In this document: piece by piece, positions 1 through 6,172 of the stretch
Layout: the number at the start of each line of letters is the position of its first letter
Numbering within the stretch: the stretch's first letter is position 1
Assembly: GCA_004558105.1 (NCBI GenBank)
Contig: SFEB01000042.1
Coordinates: forward strand, 1-10,161
DNA length: 10,161 bases
Reading direction: 5' to 3'
Origin: Clostridiales bacterium
GTDB lineage: Bacteria > Bacillota > Clostridia > Christensenellales > CAG-314
Translations under genes and position numbers: made by a program
Notes under the pieces: generated by a model
Told to the model about the DNA's origin: nothing
Seen by the model: the letters and a program-made list of their open reading frames with translations, nothing else
Database searches by the model: none

Positions 1-409
1 AAGGTAATCCCGTTTTAAATAAAAAGTTGTACATTATCATGTCGTCTTGCGTGGGATCATGCCGAATATCCACCAAAAATATAACCAGGCAAATATCAGG
101 TTCGTTTGCCAGGTAGTCGTCTATTAACTCCGCCCAACGCCGTTTTTCTTCTTGAGATACTCTTGCAAAACCGTACCCCGGCAAATCGGCAAGTATAAAC
201 TCACGGTTGATTAAAAAATAGTTTATCATTTTAGTGCGGCCGGGCTGTTTAGATACTCTGGCAAGCTTGCCGTCGTGAGCAAAATAGTTGATAAAACTGC
301 TTTTCCCCACGTTGCTTTTGCCAACGACCGCAATCTGCGGTAAACCGCTCTTTATCTTGTCTTTAGGTCTTGCCGCGCTCGATAAAAACTCGGCGTACGA
401 AATTTTCAT
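1..409 (-). CDS. engB: EngB/YsxC ribosome-assembly GTPase (3' end cut off by window)
   Basis: This is the N-terminal 136 codons of a TrmE-Era-EngA-EngB-Septin family GTPase; the C-terminus lies beyond the left edge. By family knowledge EngB (YsxC/YihA) is a mostly essential cytoplasmic GTPase acting in late 50S subunit assembly. The P-loop GKSNVGKSS is at residues 30-38, the switch I motif PGRTK at 56-60 (Thr59 as the Mg-contacting residue) and the switch II motif DLPGYGFA at 75-82. The G4 motif (NKxD type) would fall outside the window. The ATG at 409-407 is preceded by AGAGG with 5 bases of spacing. It starts only 17 bases after the lon stop, with no terminator between, so it is probably cotranscribed with lon, as in the common Bacillota order lon-ysxC. 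Family assignment is secure. Confidence 0.95.
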   Translation of the reverse strand, partial: MKISYAEFLSSAARPKDKIKSGLPQIAVVGKSNVGKSSFINYFAHDGKLARVSKQPGRTKMINYFLINREFILADLPGYGFARVSQEEKRRWAELIDDYLANEPDICLVIFLVDIRHDPTQDDMIMYNFLFKTGLP

Positions 410-426
410 TTGTTACCTCTTTACGA

Positions 427-2718
427 TTAAATCAGACTGTTATCAAATACTGTTTTTATATCCTCTGCCAAAACGAATGTCATATTATCCCTGACTTCTT
501 TTGGAATCTCCTGCAAATCTTTTTCGTTGTCCTTAGGAATAATCACCTTTTTAATACCGACTCTGAACGCCGCCAAGGTTTTCTCTTTAAGTCCGCCTAT
601 CGGTAAAACCTTGCCCCTGAGCGTTACTTCGCCAGTCATGGCAACCTTTTTGGATACTGCGCGCCCCGTAAAAGCGGACATAATTGCCGTAGCCATTGTT
701 ATCCCGGCACTTGGACCGTCCTTGGGTATTGCGCCTTCGGGAATATGAACGTGAATATCGGTTTTTGCAAACACCTCTCCGTTTATACCGTAATCTTTGC
801 TTAAACTCTTTACGAGACTGATGGCGGTACGAGCAGATTCTTTCATGACGTCGCCCATCATTCCCGTCAGTAAAATCTCGCCTTTGCCGTCAAACAAAGT
901 TACGTCCACGCTGAGGGACACGCCGCCTACGGCTGTCCATGCAAGTCCTGTAGCGGTACCCACCTCGTCCTTGGTATCTATTACGTCGTTTTTATAAATT
1001 TCTACTCCCAGATAATCGCTGACGTTCTTTTCTGTTATCTTTTCGTTTATATCCTTGCCTTCTACCAAGGCGAGAGCCTTTTTACGACAAACTTTAGCAA
1101 GTTCTCTTTCCAAAGTTCTTACGCCCGACTCTCTCGTGTAAGATTCTATGATTTTTCTTATCCCGTTGTCGGTAATATTAAGACTGCCGACCGGCAAACC
1201 GTTTTGCTCTTCTTCTTTTTTGATCAAAAAGTCTTTCGCTATACTGAGCTTTTCTTCCTCGGTATAACCCGACAATTCTATAACTTCCATTCTATCCAGC
1301 AAAGGCGCGGGAATGGAATCGAGCTTGTTTGCGGTGGCGACGAAAAGCGTTTTAGATAAATCGAACGGTACTTCCAGATAATGGTCAACGAAAGAGTTGT
1401 TTTGCTCGGGATCCAATACTTCCAGCATCGCACTGCTGGGATCACCCTTATAGTCGCGGCTCATTTTGTCGATTTCGTCAAAAAGCATTACCGGGTTGAT
1501 ACAATGCGCCTGTTTCATCAGATAAATTATTTTCCCCGGCATACTGCCGACGTAGGTCTTGCGGTGACCTCTTATTTCCGCCTCGTCGCTGACGCCGCCA
1601 AGGCTCATGCGGACGTACTTTCTGTTTAAAGCACGGGCAATACTCCTGACTATGCTTGTTTTACCAACTCCCGGAGGACCAACAAAACACAATATCGGAC
1701 CTTTTATCTTTCCCGTCAACTGAATAACGGCAAGATACTCCAAAATACGTTCTTTTATTTTTTCCAGACCGAAATGATCTTCGTCGAGTATCTCGCGAGC
1801 GCGCTTCAAGTCCTTATTATCGACGGTTTCTTCGTTCCACTCCAAGTCAGTCAGCCATTCGATATAACTTCTGCTTACACTTGCGTCGGGGCTTGCCGCA
1901 GGCATTTTAGCCAGTCTGCCTAATTCTTTCAAAGCTTTTTCTTCTACTTCTTTCGGCATTTTTGCGGCTTTGATTTTATTCTCGATTTCGACAATCTCGT
2001 CTTCACCCGAACCGAGTTCCTGAGAAATCGCCTTCATCTGTTCTTTAAGATAAAATTCTTTCTGCCCTTTATCAATCGATTCCTTTACGTCGCTGGCAAT
2101 TTTTTTGTCAACTTTTGCTATTTCTATCTCGTTAGCAAGGCAATTACAAAGTTCCGTCAATCGCGCTTCCGTATCGCCGATTTCAAGAATTTCTTGCTTT
2201 TTACTGTCATGATAAACAACCAGATGACTCAGTAAATCGATAAACTCGTTAGGATCGTTTTTTTCGGCGAGTTGTGCCAGAACGTCCTTATTTATTTTGC
2301 CGTTTGTGTTAACGCTGAAAGTCGCCAATAACTCTCTTGCTTTGCGAAACAACGCTTCGGTCATGACGGTATCGTCGTTCGTTATTTCAATCCTGTCCGC
2401 CTCTGCCTCCAAAAACTCTTCGTTAGGCAAAAAGTTTTTTATTTTTACCCTGTACAAGCCTTGTACGAGCAATCTTACGTTTTTATTGGGCAAATCTATG
2501 CGTTGCAGAATACGGCAAACCGTACCGCAAGTCCTTATATCGCCTGCCGTAGGCTCAGGTAGTGACAGTTCTTTTTGCGCGCAAAAAAGAGCCTGCCCGT
2601 CGCGTTGCATTGCCGCAGTAAAAGCTGCCAACGATTTTTTTCTGCCCACGTCTATCGTAATCGTAGTATGTGGAAAAACTATTAATCCTCTGAGCGGAAC
2701 AACAGGATATACCGCCAT
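427..2718 (-). CDS. lon: Lon ATP-dependent serine protease (LonA type)
   Basis: This encodes a full-length cytosolic AAA+ protease of 763 residues, close to the usual 770-800 of LonA. In order it has an N-terminal substrate-binding Lon domain (about 3-195), a helical/coiled-coil linker (about 195-300), an AAA+ module and a C-terminal protease domain (about 580-760). Walker A is GPPGVGKT at 347-354 and Walker B is MLFDE at 411-415. The catalytic dyad is Ser670 in the KDGPSAG motif and Lys713 in GGLKEK; their 43-residue spacing equals that of E. coli S679/K722. By family knowledge it degrades misfolded and some regulatory proteins. The start is fixed by AGGAGG 6 bases before the ATG. It has its own promoter (2746-2774) and is separated from clpX by a terminator-like hairpin; engB follows closely. 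No CIRCE or CtsR-like operator was noticed upstream. Confidence 0.98.
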   Translation of the reverse strand: MAVYPVVPLRGLIVFPHTTITIDVGRKKSLAAFTAAMQRDGQALFCAQKELSLPEPTAGDIRTCGTVCRILQRIDLPNKNVRLLVQGLYRVKIKNFLPNEEFLEAEADRIEITNDDTVMTEALFRKARELLATFSVNTNGKINKDVLAQLAEKNDPNEFIDLLSHLVVYHDSKKQEILEIGDTEARLTELCNCLANEIEIAKVDKKIASDVKESIDKGQKEFYLKEQMKAISQELGSGEDEIVEIENKIKAAKMPKEVEEKALKELGRLAKMPAASPDASVSRSYIEWLTDLEWNEETVDNKDLKRAREILDEDHFGLEKIKERILEYLAVIQLTGKIKGPILCFVGPPGVGKTSIVRSIARALNRKYVRMSLGGVSDEAEIRGHRKTYVGSMPGKIIYLMKQAHCINPVMLFDEIDKMSRDYKGDPSSAMLEVLDPEQNNSFVDHYLEVPFDLSKTLFVATANKLDSIPAPLLDRMEVIELSGYTEEEKLSIAKDFLIKKEEEQNGLPVGSLNITDNGIRKIIESYTRESGVRTLERELAKVCRKKALALVEGKDINEKITEKNVSDYLGVEIYKNDVIDTKDEVGTATGLAWTAVGGVSLSVDVTLFDGKGEILLTGMMGDVMKESARTAISLVKSLSKDYGINGEVFAKTDIHVHIPEGAIPKDGPSAGITMATAIMSAFTGRAVSKKVAMTGEVTLRGKVLPIGGLKEKTLAAFRVGIKKVIIPKDNEKDLQEIPKEVRDNMTFVLAEDIKTVFDNSLI

Positions 2719-2745
2719 AAACTACCTCCTGAATTTCTTTTTACT

Positions 2746-2774
2746 ATTATAAATAAAAACTGTCATAAAAGCAA
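2746..2774 (-). promoter_or_regulatory. Sigma-A-type promoter of lon
   Basis: On the minus strand, the -35 element TTGCTT (2769-2774) and the perfect -10 element TATAAT (2746-2751) are separated by exactly 17 bases. The expected transcription start near 2739 gives a leader of about 20 bases containing AGGAGG (2725-2730). It lies just downstream of the clpX terminator, so lon-engB can be transcribed independently of tig-clpP-clpX. The hexamers are seen directly; activity is inferred. Confidence 0.8.
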
Positions 2775-2796
2775 GAATATTATTTGTTTTTGCAAC

Positions 2797-2826
2797 AAAA
2801 AAATCCTTTTTTTAAAAGGATTTTTT
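2797..2826 (-). terminator. Rho-independent terminator after clpX
   Basis: A perfect inverted repeat has 13-bp arms (2798-2810 and 2814-2826) around a 3-base loop, with core TCCTTTT/AAAAGGA. On the minus strand it ends in a run of seven T residues (2803-2797). It lies about 42 bases after the clpX stop. Only two GC pairs occur in the stem, so termination may be incomplete, letting some transcripts continue into lon. The A and T runs flank both sides, but no plus-strand gene needs it. Confidence 0.75.
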
Positions 2827-2868
2827 CTTAATATTATTTCACTTTTCTAAAATTTTAATCAATAACGA

Positions 2869-4140
2869 CTAAATTGCTTCCGTCTGCCTTCTTATTATAG
2901 TGGGTTCTTTTCGTTTAGACACGCAGTCTTCGTCGATAATAATTTTTTCTATCGACTTATCACTGGGCGCACTGTACATAAAGTCAAGCATAACCCCTTC
3001 GATAATAGACCTTAAACCTCTTGCGCCCGTTTTCAGCTCTATCGCCTTTTTCGCGATAGCCGAGACTGCCTCCGACTTAAACTCCAGGTCGATACCGTCC
3101 ATCTTCATCAACTTGACATATTGCTTTACAAGGCAGTTTTGCGGTTCGGTCAGAATTCTTACCAACGCTTCTTCATCCAGCGGAGAAAGACCTACCGATA
3201 TGGGCAGACGACCGACAAACTCCGGTATCAAACCGTATTTAATAAAATCCTGCGGCTGAATATCTTCCATCAATTCTGCCATGTCGATTTCTTTATTTTC
3301 GCTGATAGTATTACCAAACCCGAGACTGCCTGTATGCGTACGCTGAGTAACGATTTTATCCAGACCGACGAAAGCGCCGCCGCAAATAAACAGAATATCG
3401 GTAGTATCTATCGAAATAAATTCTTGTTGAGGATGTTTTCTTCCGCCTTGCGGAGGAACGTTTGCAACGGTACCTTCCAGTATTTTCAATAAAGCTTGCT
3501 GAACGCCCTCTCCGGAAACGTCGCGAGTGATGGAAACGTTTTCGCCTTTTTTTGCAATTTTATCGATTTCGTCAATATAAACGATACCTTTTTGAGCTTT
3601 TTCCACGTCGTAATCGGCGTTCTGAATGAGTTTTAAAAGAATATTCTCTACGTCTTCACCGACGTAACCTGCTTCGGTAATGGTTGTTGCGTCCGCAACG
3701 GCAAACGGAACGTTCAGCGTCCTTGCCAAAGTTTTTGCAAGCAAAGTTTTACCGCTACCGGTCGGTCCAAGCATCAAAATATTACTCTTTTCCAACTCTA
3801 CGTCATCGTCTTTGGTTGACGCACGTTTGTTTTTGTTAAACACACGTTTGTAGTGGTTGTATACGGCAACGGCTAAAGTGCGTTTTGCAGTGGCCTGCCC
3901 GACGACGTACTTATCGAGTTCTGCCTTGATTTCTTCGGGCGTGGGAAGCTTAACGTTGACCTCTTCCGCACCGTCGTCTTTGTCGGACTTAACCAATTCA
4001 TTGCAAATTTCTACGCATTCGTCGCAAATAAACAAATCACCGTTCGGACTGCCTATCAACTTGCCCGTCTTAGACTTGGGTTTACCGCAAAAAGAACAAC
4101 GTTCCTCGTGAGTTTGAGTTTCTTTATCAAAAAAATCCAT
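2869..4140 (-). CDS. clpX: ClpX, ATPase/unfoldase subunit of ClpXP
   Basis: ClpX is the AAA+ unfoldase that recognises degrons, unfolds substrates and threads them into ClpP. The 423-residue length is normal. An N-terminal C4 zinc-binding domain has Cys15, Cys18, Cys39 and Cys42. Walker A is GPTGSGKT (125-132), the pore loop GYVG is at 158-161, Walker B ends in Asp190-Glu191, the RKH pore loop is at 234-236, the arginine-finger region EFVGR is at 307-311 and the sensor-2 GARG is at 372-375. The ClpP-docking loop reads LGF (273-275) where IGF is usual, a conservative change. Its ATG follows the clpP stop by 5 bases and its ribosome binding site (AAAGGG) lies inside the clpP 3' end, so translation is probably coupled. 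A terminator-like hairpin follows. Confidence 0.98.
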   Translation of the reverse strand: MDFFDKETQTHEERCSFCGKPKSKTGKLIGSPNGDLFICDECVEICNELVKSDKDDGAEEVNVKLPTPEEIKAELDKYVVGQATAKRTLAVAVYNHYKRVFNKNKRASTKDDDVELEKSNILMLGPTGSGKTLLAKTLARTLNVPFAVADATTITEAGYVGEDVENILLKLIQNADYDVEKAQKGIVYIDEIDKIAKKGENVSITRDVSGEGVQQALLKILEGTVANVPPQGGRKHPQQEFISIDTTDILFICGGAFVGLDKIVTQRTHTGSLGFGNTISENKEIDMAELMEDIQPQDFIKYGLIPEFVGRLPISVGLSPLDEEALVRILTEPQNCLVKQYVKLMKMDGIDLEFKSEAVSAIAKKAIELKTGARGLRSIIEGVMLDFMYSAPSDKSIEKIIIDEDCVSKRKEPTIIRRQTEAI

Positions 4141-4145
4141 AAAAA

Positions 4146-4733
4146 TCAGCCCTTTCTGTCATAAAAAATTTCGTCAATCAGACCGTATTCCTTAGCCTCT
4201 TCTGCGTCAAGATAAAAATCTCTGTCGGTATCCAATCTGATCTTTTCTATCGGTTGATTCGTATTTGCCGCTAAAATCCGATTTAATTTTTCTTTGGTTT
4301 TAAGTATCTGCTTTGTAGTAATTTCGATATCGCTTGCCTGACCTTTTGCTCCGCCGAGCGGTTGATGAATCATAATCTCGCTGTTGGGCAAACTATAACG
4401 TTTGCCTTTTGTTCCGCTTGACAGAATAAATGCACCCATGCTGGCAGCCAGACCGACGCAGATAGTTGCAACGTCGCACTTGATATACTTCATCGTGTCG
4501 TATATAGCCATACCTGCGCTGACCGAACCGCCGGGACTGTTAATGTACAAACTGATATCTTTAGTCGAGTTTTTGCCTTCAAGATAAATTAACTGTGCAA
4601 TAATCAAATTTGCCAGGTTATCGTCAATCTCACCCGACAAAAATATTATTCTGTCTTCAAGTAAACGGCTGTACAGATCGTAAGATCTCTCGCCTCTGTT
4701 GGTTTGCTCAACTACAATTGGTACTAAACTCAT
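4146..4733 (-). CDS. clpP: ClpP, proteolytic subunit of Clp protease
   Basis: This encodes the serine peptidase that forms the tetradecameric barrel of ClpXP (and ClpCP/ClpAP where present). Its 195 residues match the usual length. The catalytic triad is Ser98 (in AASMGAF), His123 (in MIHQPLGG) and Asp172 (in RDFYLD), identical in position to the common Bacillota numbering. The oxyanion-region SPGGS is at 66-70. The N-terminus, beginning MSLVPIVVEQ, has no propeptide, as in Bacillus. GGGAG lies 7 bases before the ATG. It starts 24 bases after the tig stop with no promoter or terminator visible between, and is followed almost immediately by clpX, so tig-clpP-clpX reads as one operon supplying chaperone, protease and unfoldase. 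Confidence 0.98.
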   Translation of the reverse strand: MSLVPIVVEQTNRGERSYDLYSRLLEDRIIFLSGEIDDNLANLIIAQLIYLEGKNSTKDISLYINSPGGSVSAGMAIYDTMKYIKCDVATICVGLAASMGAFILSSGTKGKRYSLPNSEIMIHQPLGGAKGQASDIEITTKQILKTKEKLNRILAANTNQPIEKIRLDTDRDFYLDAEEAKEYGLIDEIFYDRKG

Positions 4734-4757
4734 ACTTTACTCCCGATTTTGTGATAA

Positions 4758-6041
4758 TTAAATGATACTGTTATTGCTCTTCAAGAATTCCAACAATTTG
4801 TCGGTAATAACTTCGTTTTCGATATAAGAAGTTTGTTCCGCATTAAGTTGTGCGGCATATTCTTTAGCGTCGACGTTCATTTGTTTTGCGTAATCCGCAA
4901 TTTTAGCGTTGACCGATTTTTTGTCGGCTTTGATTTTTTCGGCTTTAATGATAGCTTCCATCACCAAACGCGTCTCTACCGTTTTCTTCGCTCTGTCTTT
5001 GTACTGAGCACGGATATCGTCAATCGAAGTGTTAGTATATTTGACGTAATCGTCAAGTTTTAATCCTTGATACATTAAAGAATATTCGAAATCGTGTAAA
5101 TAATTGTCGATTTGCGTTTCGACCATGCAGTCGGGAACGTTCATCTCGCAAGTCTTTACGATTTCTTCCAGCAGCTGGTTTTCAGCCTTTGTTTCGGCGT
5201 TCTTTTCTTTACGTTCAACTATTTTTTTTGCAATATCGTCTTTGTATTCAGTCAAAGAATCGAATTCACTGACGTCCTTTGCAAACTCGTCGTCAATTTC
5301 AGGTAATTCTTTAACCTTGATTTCATGTACCGTTACTTCGAACACGCTGTCTTTGCCTGCAAGATTTTCCGCATGATAATCTTCGGGGAACTTAACGTTG
5401 AGATTTTTGGTTTCGCCGATATTCATGCCAACCATTTGTTCCTCAAAACCGGGAATAAAATGATGGCTGCCGATAACTAAAGTTTGCTTTTGCGCCGTGC
5501 CGCCGTCAAACTTGACGCCGTCCACGCTGCCGGAATAGTCAAGCACAACCTCGTCGCCCTCCTGAACGGGACGATCGGTAATCTGGATATAGCGTGCCGC
5601 TCTTTCGCGAGCCGCATTGATTTCTGCATTTATTTCTTCTTCGGTTGCTTCGACTTTATCCTTATTGACTGTCAGACCGGTATACGTGCCGAGTTTTACG
5701 TCGGGTTTTACGGTAATGGATACGACGTATACGAGACCTTTTTCGTTAATCGTCTTAGAAACCAACACAGGTCTGTCCACGGGATAAAGAGCCTTTTCTT
5801 TATCGTACATTTCCGTCAATTGCTTTTCGACTACGTCGTCGAAGGCGTGTTCTTCAAACAAAGTTGGACCGTAAACCGTTTCGAGAACCTTTCTCGGTGC
5901 ATGTCCCTTGCGGAAACCTTGTACGGAATACTTGGACTTGTTCTTTTGATAGGCCTGTTCCTTTGCTTCAGCCCATTCTTCGGCAGGAACGGTAAACGTG
6001 GCGGTTACTACGCCATCTTGCTTTTTGAGTGAATACTTCAT
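4758..6041 (-). CDS. tig: Trigger factor, ribosome-bound chaperone and PPIase
   Basis: Trigger factor binds near the ribosomal exit tunnel and shields nascent chains. The chosen product is 427 residues, the usual size. The N-terminal ribosome-binding domain carries the signature GFRKGHAP at 42-49. An FKBP-type peptidyl-prolyl isomerase domain spans about 155-245 (with VQEGDEVVLDY and FIPGFEEQMVGM). The C-terminal helical substrate-cradle domain follows, about 250-420. The start at 6041 was chosen because GGAG sits 8 bases upstream and the protein then begins MKYSLKK as in the family. An in-frame ATG at 6125 would add 28 hydrophobic residues and would swallow the promoter, so it is rejected. 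It is the first gene of the tig-clpP-clpX operon and diverges from rqcH. Confidence 0.97.
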   Translation of the reverse strand: MKYSLKKQDGVVTATFTVPAEEWAEAKEQAYQKNKSKYSVQGFRKGHAPRKVLETVYGPTLFEEHAFDDVVEKQLTEMYDKEKALYPVDRPVLVSKTINEKGLVYVVSITVKPDVKLGTYTGLTVNKDKVEATEEEINAEINAARERAARYIQITDRPVQEGDEVVLDYSGSVDGVKFDGGTAQKQTLVIGSHHFIPGFEEQMVGMNIGETKNLNVKFPEDYHAENLAGKDSVFEVTVHEIKVKELPEIDDEFAKDVSEFDSLTEYKDDIAKKIVERKEKNAETKAENQLLEEIVKTCEMNVPDCMVETQIDNYLHDFEYSLMYQGLKLDDYVKYTNTSIDDIRAQYKDRAKKTVETRLVMEAIIKAEKIKADKKSVNAKIADYAKQMNVDAKEYAAQLNAEQTSYIENEVITDKLLEFLKSNNSII

Positions 6042-6076
6042 TGCTTTCTCCTTCAAATATTGTTTTGCAATTTTGT

Positions 6077-6105
6077 ATTTTAACATACTTATAAAAAAAT
6101 AGCAA
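6077..6105 (-). promoter_or_regulatory. Sigma-A-type promoter of tig-clpP-clpX
   Basis: On the minus strand, -35 TTGCTA (6100-6105) and -10 TAAAAT (6077-6082) are spaced by 17 bases. The expected start near 6070 gives a leader of about 29 bases. It lies back-to-back with the rqcH promoter, with about 21 bases between the two -35 elements, so one regulator or local supercoiling could affect both. No CtsR heptamer repeat or CIRCE element was seen. Confidence 0.7.
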
Positions 6106-6126
6106 ATAAAAATAGGACAAAACAAG

Positions 6127-6155
6127 TTGAATTATTTGCGTTTTTGTAGTAAAAT
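6127..6155 (+). promoter_or_regulatory. Sigma-A-type promoter of rqcH
   Basis: The -35 element TTGAAT (6127-6132) and -10 element TAAAAT (6150-6155) have a 17-base spacer. The predicted transcription start, near 6162, falls on or next to the AGGAGG ribosome binding site (6161-6166), which is itself 6 bases before the ATG. The leader would be only about 11 bases long if this promoter is the one used. Confidence 0.7.
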
Positions 6156-6172
6156 CGGTTAGGAGGTTATTT

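Noticed and set aside
2297..2752. 151-codon plus-strand open frame antisense to the lon 5' end
   Set aside because: It lies wholly opposite a conserved gene and its promoter, has no ribosome binding site or recognisable motif, and its composition follows the lon reverse complement.
2719..2868. Possible CIRCE (HrcA) or CtsR operators before lon, and likewise before tig and clpP
   Set aside because: I looked for the GAGTGCTAA inverted repeat and for tandem GGTCAAA-type heptamers and saw neither; a motif scan would be needed to exclude weak sites.
5484..6032. 182-codon plus-strand open frame antisense to tig
   Set aside because: It mirrors the trigger factor coding sequence, is rich in Phe, Cys and Arg as expected of reversed codons, and has no supporting start signals.
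6071..6119. Imperfect direct repeat of CTATTTTT in the tig promoter region
   Set aside because: The copies are short, AT-rich and overlap the -35 region; such repeats are expected by chance in this composition.
6042..6125. Upstream in-frame ATG (6125) that would lengthen trigger factor by 28 residues
   Set aside because: It has no ribosome binding site, would encode a hydrophobic leader unlike any trigger factor, and overlaps the promoter; the ATG at 6041 has GGAG and the family N-terminus.
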